Shown here one piece after another: positions 1 through 8,250 of a stretch of DNA of 64,000 nt. This DNA is from Chitinophagales bacterium (lineage in GTDB: Bacteria > Bacteroidota > Bacteroidia > Chitinophagales > Chitinophagaceae), in the NCBI GenBank assembly GCA_015655015.1, contig JAATFV010000116.1:248001-312000 (forward strand). The letters run 5' to 3'. The notes under the pieces were generated by a model that did not search any database, was not told where the DNA came from, and saw only the letters and a list, made by a program, of their open reading frames with translations. A program made the translations under genes and the position numbers. Numbering within the stretch: the stretch's first letter is position 1; each line of letters opens with the position of its first letter.

Positions 1-522
1 ATCGACGTAAAAGGCTCGCAGGTTTTTTTCGGCCAGCGGGCCTACCAGGCTCATGGAGTTCTGGCGAAGGTACCCCCCGGGAATGATCACATTGATATTG
101 ACATAAGCCGTCAGCATGTTCGCAATGTTCAGCGCATTGGTGATCACATTCAGCTGGCGCATGCCGCCGAGATGTTTGACCACCTCCGCAGTCGTCGAGC
201 CGCTGTCGACAATGATCGTTTCCCCTTCCCGTATCAGCGACGCCGCCTTCCGGCCAATGGCCGCTTTTTCTATTTTATGCAGCCTGTTCTTCTCCGTAAG
301 ACGCTGATCGACGCCCACCAGGTTATCGGAGTGAATAGCCCCCCCGCGAACCCGGATCAGCTGGTTCTTGCGTTCCAGGTATTCCAGGTCGTTGCGGATC
401 GTTACTTCACTGACACTGAACTCTTTGCTGAGATCGGAGATCAGTACCTCGCCCGCCTCATATATACCCTCCAATATCTTTTTGCGCCGCGATACCGTAA
501 ATCTTTCCTGTTTTCGCGCCAT
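1..522 (-). CDS. DeoR/AgaR-family transcriptional regulator (partial, runs off window)
   Basis: The first 174 codons are visible, from the ATG at 520-522 to the window edge; the C-terminus lies outside. The N-terminal part is a DeoR winged helix-turn-helix (about residues 18-60, with the recognition region SVSEVTIRNDLEYLE). It is followed by the start of the sugar-phosphate sensor domain, with the conserved GETIIVDSGSTTAEV and NVITNALNIA stretches. DeoR regulators of this kind repress sugar catabolic operons and release DNA when a sugar phosphate binds. It is divergent from agaS with 164 bp between them, so it probably controls the agaS operon and itself. The AgaR-like assignment rests on subfamily resemblance and context. 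Confidence 0.9.
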   Translation of the reverse strand, partial: MARKQERFTVSRRKKILEGIYEAGEVLISDLSKEFSVSEVTIRNDLEYLERKNQLIRVRGGAIHSDNLVGVDQRLTEKNRLHKIEKAAIGRKAASLIREGETIIVDSGSTTAEVVKHLGGMRQLNVITNALNIANMLTAYVNINVIIPGGYLRQNSMSLVGPLAEKNLRAFYVD

Positions 523-686
523 ATGGGTCTGTTATCCCGCGAAGGTATTATTTCAATTGCTAATTTTCGATTAAAGGAGTAAATATTGTGAAGTAATACC
601 ATTTCGCTAAACAATAAATAAGGAATTGAAAGTTAAATTAAAGTTTTATGAAAGATTATACTATCTTCGTTTTCTAACTAACGGAA
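523..686. promoter_or_regulatory. Divergent promoter/operator region between regulator and agaS
   Basis: This AT-rich gap separates the divergent regulator and agaS. It holds three similar 9-mers of the form TTTCRNTNR (551-559 TTTCAATTG, 565-573 TTTCGATTA, 602-610 TTTCGCTAA), which could be DeoR-type operator repeats. TATCTTCG at 662-669 matches the Bacteroidota -7 consensus TAnnTTTG at 7 of 8 positions and lies 17 bp before the agaS start. No convincing -33 element was found. The operator reading is inference. Confidence 0.35.
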
Positions 687-1850
687 ATGACTTTACTACA
701 ACTCCCCCAAACATTTCTTCTCGAAAAAGAGGCCATGCACACGGCCAGTGAAATTGCTAATCAGCCGGTATTGTGGAAGCAGACAGCGGAGAAACTGTTC
801 CTGGTCTCGGCCGCCCTTGAGGATTTCCTGCAAAAAGCATACGGTGAAATAAATAATATCGTTCTGACCGGCGCCGGCACCAGCGCATTCATCGGGCTCT
901 CCTTGCAGGGAAGCTTTTTCACCGCCACCGGCAAGCTTACCCGGGCAGTAGCCACCACCGATATCGTATCACACCCATCCCATTATTTCAGTGAGCACGA
1001 TATACCGCTGATGATCTCCTTCGCCCGCAGCGGCAACAGTCCGGAAAGCATCGCCGCCGTCGGGCTGGCTGACCAGTTCTCCAAAAAGTGCTACCATCTC
1101 ATCGTGACCTGCAGCGAAGAAGGCGCCCTGGCGAAAGTCCGTTCCAACAACCCTACCCGCGTCTTCGTATTACCCGAAACCGCCAACGACAAAAGCCTGG
1201 CTATGACAGGCAGCTACTCCTCCATGCTGCTTACAGGGCTCTTGCTCGCCCACCTTCCGCAAAAGGATTTTTGCCGCAAACAGCTCCGGCTCGTCTGCGC
1301 ATCGGCCGGGAAAATACTGAATGAAGAAATTGAAAAGATACAGCAGCTGGCCGAAACCAACTTTGAACGGGCCGTATTCCTCGGCTCCGGCCCCCTGTCA
1401 GGGACAGCTACCGAAGCCGCCCTTAAGCTGCAGGAGCTCACCGACGGCCGCATCATCTGCAAATCGGACAGTTTCCTGGGCTTCCGCCACGGCCCCAAAG
1501 CAGTGATCGACGGCACCACACTCGTCGTTTATTTTTTCAACAGCAACCCTTATGTCCGGAAATATGAAAATGACTTGCTCCATGCCATGAAAAACGGCCA
1601 GTCCGCCAGGTATCAGTTCGGCATAAGCGAACGCGAAACTAAAAGCAAGCAGCTTGACGCACAGGTGTTCTATAATCCGGACACCGATGACATTGCAGAA
1701 GACTTCCTTCCCCTCTGCAGCATAGTGCCAGCGCAGCTGCTCGCATTCTTTAAAAGCCTTCAGCTGGGACTGATGCCCGATGCGCCATCGGCAAGCGGGT
1801 CCATCTCCAGGGTGGTGGAAGGAGTAAATATATATCCTGTAACGAACTAA
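687..1850 (+). CDS. agaS: AgaS-type SIS-domain sugar isomerase/deaminase
   Basis: This 387-residue protein matches the length of the AgaS family, which converts galactosamine-6-phosphate (or related ketose/aldose phosphates) to tagatose-6-phosphate in the cytoplasm. Two SIS phosphosugar-binding domains are visible. The first carries LTGAGTSAFIG (about residues 60-70) and SFARSGNSPES; the second carries GSGPLSGTATEAALKLQELT and FRHGPKAV. It is the first gene of a compact operon and lies 11 bp upstream of the kinase. With the downstream kinase and class II aldolase it forms a tagatose-phosphate route. The true substrate could be another amino- or keto-sugar phosphate. Confidence 0.9.
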   Translation: MTLLQLPQTFLLEKEAMHTASEIANQPVLWKQTAEKLFLVSAALEDFLQKAYGEINNIVLTGAGTSAFIGLSLQGSFFTATGKLTRAVATTDIVSHPSHYFSEHDIPLMISFARSGNSPESIAAVGLADQFSKKCYHLIVTCSEEGALAKVRSNNPTRVFVLPETANDKSLAMTGSYSSMLLTGLLLAHLPQKDFCRKQLRLVCASAGKILNEEIEKIQQLAETNFERAVFLGSGPLSGTATEAALKLQELTDGRIICKSDSFLGFRHGPKAVIDGTTLVVYFFNSNPYVRKYENDLLHAMKNGQSARYQFGISERETKSKQLDAQVFYNPDTDDIAEDFLPLCSIVPAQLLAFFKSLQLGLMPDAPSASGSISRVVEGVNIYPVTN

Positions 1851-1861
1851 CATATCTATAC

Positions 1862-2812
1862 GTGGTCAAAAAAAAATTTGACGTCCTCGTAGTAGGAGAG
1901 CTGAATGTGGACCTCCTCCTGAACCAGCTCAATAAATTTCCCGAGCTGGGCAAAGAGATCATTGCCAAACAAATGCTGCTCACGCTGGGCAGCAGCTCCG
2001 CCATCTTTGCGAGCAACCTGGCGGTCCTTGGAAGCCGTGTCGCATTTTGCGGCCGCATAGGCAGGGATAGCTTTGGAACCAAGATCATCAATGACCTTGC
2101 CTCGAAAGGCGTCGACACCGGTTATATCATCCATAGCAGCACCAGCGACACCGGGATCACCGTTGCGCTGAATATGGAAGAAGACCGCGCGATGGTCACC
2201 TACCCGGGAGCAATGAACGAGCTTACTGCCGCAGAGATCACCGACGATATGTTATTGAGCGCGGCCCACCTTCACGTAAGCTCCGTATTCCTCCAGCCCG
2301 GACTGAAACCCTCGCTGGCGGATCTTTTCAGGAGAGCACGCGCCCTTGGTCTCACCACCTCTTTCGACCCTCAATGGGATCCTGCGGAAAAATGGGATCT
2401 TGACCTCACCGAATATCTTCCGCACCTGGACGTATTCCTGCCCAATATCGGGGAACTGACGCATCTTGTGGGTGCTCCGTCACTACAGGAATGTGTCGTT
2501 TCATTAACACAGACGCCAGGGCTGATCGTCGTTAAACAGGGAAATGAAGGAGCATCGCTCTGGCATGAGAACACCTTGTTCGCTCAACCTTCCTTCCTGA
2601 ATACAGCAGTAGTAGATGCCGTGGGCGCAGGCGACAGCTTCAATGCAGGTTTCATTCATCAATTCCTTCGCGGCGGATCCGGGAAAGCCTGTCTCGAATT
2701 CGGTGCACTCTGCGGTGCGGTGAACACGACAGCAGCCGGCGGCACCACGGCTTTTAAAGATTATGCAACATTCCGGCGCACTGCCCTGGAAAAATTTAAT
2801 TACCATCTATGA
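1862..2812 (+). CDS. PfkB-family carbohydrate kinase
   Basis: This 316-residue protein belongs to the ribokinase/PfkB family. It has an N-terminal start of the fold (VVGELNVDLLLNQ), a GRIGRDSFG stretch near residue 60, and the C-terminal signature DAVGAGDSFNAGF (residues 252-264) whose Asp258 is the expected catalytic base. The family phosphorylates sugars or sugar phosphates with ATP. Between agaS and a GatY-like aldolase, the likely role is phosphorylation of tagatose-6-phosphate to the 1,6-bisphosphate. The start codon is GTG; no ATG gives the full N-terminal strand. Its last 4 bp overlap the next gene (ATGA), a sign of translational coupling. Confidence 0.9.
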   Translation: MVKKKFDVLVVGELNVDLLLNQLNKFPELGKEIIAKQMLLTLGSSSAIFASNLAVLGSRVAFCGRIGRDSFGTKIINDLASKGVDTGYIIHSSTSDTGITVALNMEEDRAMVTYPGAMNELTAAEITDDMLLSAAHLHVSSVFLQPGLKPSLADLFRRARALGLTTSFDPQWDPAEKWDLDLTEYLPHLDVFLPNIGELTHLVGAPSLQECVVSLTQTPGLIVVKQGNEGASLWHENTLFAQPSFLNTAVVDAVGAGDSFNAGFIHQFLRGGSGKACLEFGALCGAVNTTAAGGTTAFKDYATFRRTALEKFNYHL

Positions 2813-3624
2813 CAATCAAGCAGAAGCTGGCCGCTTATACAAAAGAAAGAAAGGCGCTGCTGGCCGTTAACTTTTACAACTTTGAGACGCTGAAGGGCCT
2901 GCTGCTCGCAGCAAAAGCCATGAACAGCCCCCTGATATTACAGCTCAGCGAAAGCTCCCTGCACTACCTGGGCATCGATCCGGCCGTTGCCATGGCCCGG
3001 GCCATGCTGAAAGACTTCGAAGTGGAAGGATGGCTGCATCTCGATCACGGCAGCAGTGTGGACATCGTAAAAAAATGCCTCGAAGCGGGCTTCGATAGTG
3101 TGATGATCGATGCCAGCGAACAACCCTTTGCCGAAAATGTCCGCATCACCAAAGAAGCGGTGAAATTAGCCGCCGGTTATGGAGCCAACGTGGAAGCAGA
3201 GCTCGGCTATATCGCCAAACTGGAGCAGGACCAGAAAGCCGAACCTACCAGCGCCGCAGATGCGCAGCGTTTTTCGGAAGAAACAGGCATCGATGCACTG
3301 GCGATCGCCATAGGAAATGCACATGGATTTTATAAGGAAACGCCCAACCTGCGGATCGACAGGCTCAGGGAGATCAGGCAGGTCACCCGCTGCACCCTTG
3401 TGCTGCACGGCAGCAGCGGTTTACCGGACATACAGCTGCAGGAAGCCATCCGCTCCGGCATCAGTAAGATCAACCTCGCCACGGAAACCAAGAACACCTT
3501 CATGAAAAAGTTGCAAGCCCTGCTGGCAGACAGCGACGAGATCGACCTGCGGAAAGTGTTCCCCAAAGCGATCACCGAAGTACAGCAGCTCATCACGAAA
3601 AAACTTCAAGCCATTAATATATGA
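2809..3624 (+). CDS. Class II fructose/tagatose-bisphosphate aldolase (GatY/KbaY-like)
   Basis: This 271-residue protein is a zinc-dependent class II aldolase, which cleaves a ketose-1,6-bisphosphate into glyceraldehyde-3-phosphate and dihydroxyacetone phosphate. Family motifs appear in order: HLDHGSS with a zinc-ligand His, NVEAELGYI, AIAIGNAHG, LVLHGSSG and KINLATE for phosphate and zinc binding. It is slightly shorter than E. coli GatY/KbaY. It overlaps both neighbours by 4 bp (start in the kinase stop, stop in the amidohydrolase start). With agaS and the kinase it completes a tagatose-6-phosphate pathway. Fructose-bisphosphate specificity cannot be excluded from sequence. Confidence 0.92.
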   Translation: MTIKQKLAAYTKERKALLAVNFYNFETLKGLLLAAKAMNSPLILQLSESSLHYLGIDPAVAMARAMLKDFEVEGWLHLDHGSSVDIVKKCLEAGFDSVMIDASEQPFAENVRITKEAVKLAAGYGANVEAELGYIAKLEQDQKAEPTSAADAQRFSEETGIDALAIAIGNAHGFYKETPNLRIDRLREIRQVTRCTLVLHGSSGLPDIQLQEAIRSGISKINLATETKNTFMKKLQALLADSDEIDLRKVFPKAITEVQQLITKKLQAINI

Positions 3625-4706
3625 ACCAAACTGCAACCAAACTGCTTTTTTCATTTTTCAGCCTGTCCGGTGTGACCCATGCCGTTGCACAGAAGGATAT
3701 CCTGCTGAAGAACTACCACCCCGTCTCCATCTACCATACACCGACAACAGCGATATCCAAAGCAGCATACCCGGTGACGGACATGCATAGCCACGACTTT
3801 GCCAAAACGCCGGAAGCAATAGCCCAATGGGTCAGGACAATGGATGAGGTGGGGATCAAAAAGACCGTCATCCTCACCTATTCGACGGAAAGCGGTTTCG
3901 ATTCCATCGTCGACCGGTATGGCAAATACCCGGAGCATTTCACGTTCTATTGCGGGTTTGACTATACCGGTTTCGGCAAGCCCGGCTGGATACAGCATGC
4001 GATCGCCGAGCTCGAAAGATGTTATAAGAAAGGCGCCCGCGGCATTGGTGAGCTGGGTGATAAGGGCGAGGGAGAATTGTATTCGAAACCAACTCCGGGC
4101 GTTGGCATACATATCGACAACCCCGCCCTGAAACCGCTCCTGCAGAAATGCGCTGAGCTGAAAATGCCCATAGTCATCCATGTGGCGGAAGATCAATGGA
4201 TGTATGAAGCCCCTGATTCGACCAACGACGGCCTGATGAATGCCGCACACTGGCATGTCAATATGAACAAGCCCGGCAAGCTTGGCCACGATGAACTGCT
4301 TGCCAGCCTGGAGAATGCCGTTAGAGACAACCCCAATACGATATTCGTCGCCTGCCACTTTGCCAACAGCTGCGCAAATCTCGACGTGCTGGGCAGCCTG
4401 TTGGACAAATACCCCAACCTCTACGCAGACATCGCAGCCCGGTATGCAGAAGTATCGCCTGTTCCGAGATACACCGCAGCATTTATGACCAAATACCAGG
4501 ACCGGCTCGTATATGGCACCGACATGGGCGATCAGGCCAAAATGTACCGGACCACTTTCAGAATATTAGAGTCTGCCGACGAACATTTTTATGAAAAAGA
4601 CCAGTTCAGCTATCATTGGCCCCTGTACGGGCTCCATCTGCCGGGCGAAGTGTTAAAAAAAGTCTATGGTGACAATGCAGAAAAAATAATAAACTACCGG
4701 CAATGA
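3621..4706 (+). CDS. Secreted amidohydrolase-2 family metal-dependent hydrolase
   Basis: This 361-residue protein has a short hydrophobic N-terminus ending near HAVAQ, suggesting export. It then shows a TIM-barrel amidohydrolase-2 pattern: metal motif DMHSH (residues 54-58), PIVIHVAED, FVACHFANS and a late YGTDMGD aspartate. Members hydrolyse or decarboxylate varied substrates. It differs from the AgaA/NagA deacetylase family, so it should not be assumed to be the deacetylase of a GalNAc pathway. It overlaps the aldolase stop and the GH36 start by 4 bp each, so it is co-translated with them. Its substrate is unknown, but the position before a secreted glycosidase suggests a periplasmic step on the same glycan. 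Confidence 0.8.
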   Translation: MNQTATKLLFSFFSLSGVTHAVAQKDILLKNYHPVSIYHTPTTAISKAAYPVTDMHSHDFAKTPEAIAQWVRTMDEVGIKKTVILTYSTESGFDSIVDRYGKYPEHFTFYCGFDYTGFGKPGWIQHAIAELERCYKKGARGIGELGDKGEGELYSKPTPGVGIHIDNPALKPLLQKCAELKMPIVIHVAEDQWMYEAPDSTNDGLMNAAHWHVNMNKPGKLGHDELLASLENAVRDNPNTIFVACHFANSCANLDVLGSLLDKYPNLYADIAARYAEVSPVPRYTAAFMTKYQDRLVYGTDMGDQAKMYRTTFRILESADEHFYEKDQFSYHWPLYGLHLPGEVLKKVYGDNAEKIINYRQ

Positions 4707-6760
4707 AACCCGCACTGGTTATAATCGCTGTTTGTTCGTCCACGTTCTGCAACGCGCAGACCGCTGCGGTCCGGAGACAAGCCACTACCATCAGGAGCAG
4801 GCACCTCTCCTTTTCCGTAAATGCAAAAATGCAGACGCGGGTGGCTTCCGACCTTTCCGGGACACCGCTTATGAAAGACTTCTCCAATTCAGAATATCTT
4901 ATCACGAAATATTTCCCGGTTAAGGATTTTGTGTTGTCTTCCACGCAGAAAAAGCCCCTGAATGATGCAGCGGGAACGGGCACGGAAACCATTTTCCAGG
5001 GCGCCGACACCGCAAAGAAAATCGACAAGATACTTTCGGTGAAAGTATATGACCGGTTTCCCGATGCCGCGTATTTCAACGTCGCCTATATCAACAAAGG
5101 ACCCCGGCCGCTCACCATTGAAAAATGGGTCAGCCATCAATACCGTCTTATTCCCGAAAACGACTCCGTCAGATTCTGGAGCTTCCAGGGCAGCTCACAC
5201 AGCGACAGAAGAGATTGGATATCCAAAATAACGCCCTCCTATTCGGAGCAGAACTACATGGGAATGAATGCCTCTGACTATGGCGGCGGCATCCCCGTTG
5301 TCGACCTTTGGAGAAAGGACGCCGGTTTTGCCATCGGCCTCACCGATCCGCAGCCACGGCTGGTATCCTTACCGGTGGATTACGATAAATATGCCGAAGG
5401 TCCTACCCTATCGCTCGATTACGCCTATCCGAAACCTACTACACTGGCGCCCGGTGACACGCTGAAGACCTTTGAGACCTTTGTAAGCGTGCATCGGAAG
5501 GATTGCTTTTCCACCCTTCGGAATTACGGCGCTTACATGCAGATAAAAGGTGTAAAACCCGCCGATCCGGAACCTGAGGCCTTTGAACCGGTCTGGTGCG
5601 CATGGGGGTATGAAAGGAATTTCACGGTACAGCAGATCCTGGGCACACTGCCTAAAGTGAAGGAGCTGGGGATCAAATGGGTGGGCCTTGACGACGGCTT
5701 CCAGCAAAGCAACGGCGACTGGCATACGAACAAAGAACATTTCCCCGGCGGAGATGCGCAGATGAAAGCCTTTGTCGACAGTATCCATGCACAGGGCATG
5801 AAAGCAGTGATCTGGTGGGCCCCGCTGGCAATGGACCCGGAGAGTAATATTTTTAAAACACATCCGCATACGGCCCTGATCCGCCAGGATGGCTCGCCGC
5901 AGTTCATCACCTACTGGAACGCCTATTACATGGCGCCGACCGACAGTTCCGTACGGGCCGAAACAAGGGATGTCGTAAAGCTGTTCCTGCAGGACTGGGG
6001 ATTTGATGCCCTGAAGCTGGATGGCCAGCACATGAATGCCTGCGCACCGGACTACGGCCGCCGCCATGGCATTTCCTCCCCCGAACAATCCTATGAAAGA
6101 ATGCCTGAGCTGTATAAATTGTTATTTGAGACCGCCCGGAGCATCAAGCCGGAAGCGGTCGTTGAATTTTGCCCCTGCGGAGACTGCATGAACTTTTATC
6201 ACATGCCATACACGAATCAGTTTGTAGCCAGCGACCCGGAGAACAGCTGGCAGGTGAGATTGAAAGGGAAGGTATATAAGGCGCTGATGCCCGGTACCGC
6301 TTACTTTGGCGATCACGTAGAGCTTACCGACGACAAAAAGGATTTTGCTTCCCAGATCGGTATAGGCGGCGTTCCGGGAACAAAGTTCACCTGGCCGGCA
6401 ACGGGTAACCGACGGGTTGATGAAAATCTGTTGACTCCTGAGAAGCAAGTCTTATTCAAAAAATACCTCGAAATATATAATTCGAAGTTATTGAGCAAAG
6501 GAATTTATCGCGGCGATCTTTATGACATTGGTTATGACTATCCGGAGACACATTGCATAGAGAAAGACGGAGTAATGTATTATGCCTTTTATACACCAGC
6601 CTTTTCAGGTCAGCTCGACCTTCGGGGATTGGCGACAGGGAAAAATTATTCAGTAAAGGATTATTTTAATGAGAAAGACCTGGGTACAGTAAAAGGAGGA
6701 GATGGGAAAATAAAGACGGAATTCAAAGGATTTTGTCTGTTGGAGGTATCGCCTCAATAG
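4703..6760 (+). CDS. GH36-like alpha-galactosidase, secreted
   Basis: This 685-residue protein has an N-terminal signal peptide (cleavage near FCNAQ), an N-terminal beta domain, a (beta/alpha)8 catalytic domain and a C-terminal beta domain. The stretch KWVGLDDGFQQSNGDWHTN and the strand GFDALKLDGQ place the likely nucleophile at Asp440. CPCGDCMNF and FVASDPENSWQVR later in the barrel resemble GH36 active-site loops with the acid/base Asp. The family removes alpha-galactosyl residues; some relatives act on alpha-N-acetylgalactosamine. It is the last gene of the aga-type operon, overlapping the amidohydrolase by 4 bp, and probably acts in the periplasm to feed the pathway. Confidence 0.85.
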   Translation: MKPALVIIAVCSSTFCNAQTAAVRRQATTIRSRHLSFSVNAKMQTRVASDLSGTPLMKDFSNSEYLITKYFPVKDFVLSSTQKKPLNDAAGTGTETIFQGADTAKKIDKILSVKVYDRFPDAAYFNVAYINKGPRPLTIEKWVSHQYRLIPENDSVRFWSFQGSSHSDRRDWISKITPSYSEQNYMGMNASDYGGGIPVVDLWRKDAGFAIGLTDPQPRLVSLPVDYDKYAEGPTLSLDYAYPKPTTLAPGDTLKTFETFVSVHRKDCFSTLRNYGAYMQIKGVKPADPEPEAFEPVWCAWGYERNFTVQQILGTLPKVKELGIKWVGLDDGFQQSNGDWHTNKEHFPGGDAQMKAFVDSIHAQGMKAVIWWAPLAMDPESNIFKTHPHTALIRQDGSPQFITYWNAYYMAPTDSSVRAETRDVVKLFLQDWGFDALKLDGQHMNACAPDYGRRHGISSPEQSYERMPELYKLLFETARSIKPEAVVEFCPCGDCMNFYHMPYTNQFVASDPENSWQVRLKGKVYKALMPGTAYFGDHVELTDDKKDFASQIGIGGVPGTKFTWPATGNRRVDENLLTPEKQVLFKKYLEIYNSKLLSKGIYRGDLYDIGYDYPETHCIEKDGVMYYAFYTPAFSGQLDLRGLATGKNYSVKDYFNEKDLGTVKGGDGKIKTEFKGFCLLEVSPQ

Positions 6761-7093
6761 AATCAATAGTAAGCCATAGCCAGGTAGTTGGAAACGCCTC
6801 GAACAAAATACGCGCCACGCCCCCCGGCCGCCAGATCCCCCTGTCCGGAAGCCCCCGGCTTTCTCTCAGGAAAGGAAGTTGTCTCTCCAATAAACAACCT
6901 CTCCCAATACTTCATAAGGAATGTTAAGAATTTGTAAAAAAGCCGGGTAATCCTTTTTTAGAAAAATTTCATTTTTATAAATTTGCGACCGTTCTGATTT
7001 TTTAACCAAAACATCGAGACCACTTACTGACACTAGTCAAAAATATCTGTATAGATCAGGTTTTAGGGAACAATTTATATAATATATTTTCTT
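6761..7093. other. Intergenic gap with promoter motif of the NEW3-ABC operon
   Basis: No gene is seen in this 333 bp. Just after the GH36 stop codon the hexamer CAATAG, which includes that stop (6755-6760), recurs at 6764-6769 and as CCATAG at 6774-6779. The distal half is AT-rich and holds the promoter motif listed separately. No clear terminator hairpin was found. Confidence 0.6.
6978..6985 (+). promoter_or_regulatory. Bacteroidota -7 promoter motif (TAAATTTG)
   Basis: TAAATTTG matches the TAnnTTTG -7 consensus of Bacteroidota housekeeping promoters at all positions. It lies about 110 bp before the NEW3 gene, so the leader would be about 100 nt. A -33 TTTG at the usual distance is not present, so this is only a candidate. 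Confidence 0.4.
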
Positions 7094-8248
7094 ATGGCTA
7101 TTTTTTTAAGATTGACTCGCGCTTTATCTGCCTTACTGCTGGCAGCATTCCTGTCAGCCGGCTTCTCTAACAGCTGCTTCGCACAAAATTTTTCGCTCTA
7201 CACTCCTTTTACCGGCATCTCTGTTCCTCCGGGAGAGTCCATCGATTACCCCATCGATGTGGTCAACAAGGGCAGTTCAACACGAACGGCCGAGATCGCG
7301 GTAGAAGGACTACCCAAAGGTTGGACCTACCAGGTGAAATCGGGTGGCTGGACGGTCAGCCGTATTTCAGTGCTGCCGGGGGAAAAGAAAAACTTTTCCC
7401 TGCAGCTGCAGGTTCCGTTGAAGATCAATAAGGGCGCTTATCATTTCGTGGTAGCAGCCAAAGGAATTAGCACCCTCCCACTGGCCGTCACCGTCTCCCA
7501 GCAGGGCACCTTTAAGACGGAGTTTACCGCCGACCAGACCAATATGGCAGGAGCCGCTAACTCCACCTTTACCTTCAACGCCAAGCTCCGGAATTACACG
7601 GAAAGCAGCCAGGCGTATGCCCTGAACACCATGGCTCCCCCGGGTTGGAAAGTGAGCTTCAAAGCCAATTACAAACAGGTATCTTCCGTCAACATAGAAG
7701 CAGGTCATACCCAGGATATCAGTATCGAGGTCGATCCCCCGGACGAAACAGGGGCAGGAACGTACAAGATCCCCATCGTGGCTGTGACAGGCGCCACATC
7801 GGCCGATCTTACCCTCGAAGTAGGCATTACAGGATCCTATGCTTTGCAGCTGACTACACCTACCGGGCTGTTGAGCACAAGCACTACAGCAGGCAACGAC
7901 AAACGGCTGGAGCTCCTGGTGAAGAACACCGGGTCTGCACCCCTCAAAAATATTGACCTGCTCTCGACCGCTCCCGTCAATTGGAATGTCAGCTTCGACC
8001 CCAAAAGGATCGAAGATCTTTCTCCCGGCCAAACGACGCAGGTCTCCGCAACCATCACGACCGACCCGAAAGCCATTGCGGGGGATTATATGACCAACCT
8101 CACGGCAAAAACAGCGGAAACCAGTTCTGTCGCCCCGTTGCGGGTTTCGGTAGAAACGTCCCTGCTGTGGAGCTGGTCCGGCATACTTATCATACTCCTG
8201 GCATTGGGCGGCGTCTATTATTTGTTCAGGAAATACGGAAGGAGGTAG
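7094..8248 (+). CDS. NEW3-domain exported membrane-anchored protein
   Basis: This 384-residue protein has an N-terminal signal peptide (cleavage near CFAQN), about three repeated immunoglobulin-like NEW3 domains (recurring WTYQV/WKVSF/WNVSF strands and VPLKINKG / DETGAGTYK / PKAIAGDY turns), and one C-terminal membrane helix (about residues 355-378) followed by a basic tail. It should sit in the membrane with its domains outside the cytoplasm. NEW3 proteins of this layout commonly accompany ABC-2 exporters. Here the stop codon lies 2 bp before the ATPase start and inside that gene's ribosome-binding region, so the three genes form an operon. The exported substrate is unknown. Confidence 0.85.
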   Translation: MAIFLRLTRALSALLLAAFLSAGFSNSCFAQNFSLYTPFTGISVPPGESIDYPIDVVNKGSSTRTAEIAVEGLPKGWTYQVKSGGWTVSRISVLPGEKKNFSLQLQVPLKINKGAYHFVVAAKGISTLPLAVTVSQQGTFKTEFTADQTNMAGAANSTFTFNAKLRNYTESSQAYALNTMAPPGWKVSFKANYKQVSSVNIEAGHTQDISIEVDPPDETGAGTYKIPIVAVTGATSADLTLEVGITGSYALQLTTPTGLLSTSTTAGNDKRLELLVKNTGSAPLKNIDLLSTAPVNWNVSFDPKRIEDLSPGQTTQVSATITTDPKAIAGDYMTNLTAKTAETSSVAPLRVSVETSLLWSWSGILIILLALGGVYYLFRKYGRR

Positions 8249-8250
8249 CC
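8241..8250 (+). promoter_or_regulatory. Strong Shine-Dalgarno deciding the ABC ATPase start
   Basis: GGAGG at 8241-8245 lies 5 nt before the ATG at 8251 and overlaps the end of the NEW3 gene. Canonical Shine-Dalgarno sites are rare in Bacteroidota. It fixes the ATPase start at 8251 rather than the upstream in-frame ATG at 7981 inside the NEW3 gene. Confidence 0.8.

Noticed and set aside
7981..8250. Upstream in-frame start for the ABC ATPase
   Set aside because: This extension lies inside the NEW3 gene in another frame. The Shine-Dalgarno at 8241 and the usual ATPase N-terminus fix the start at 8251.
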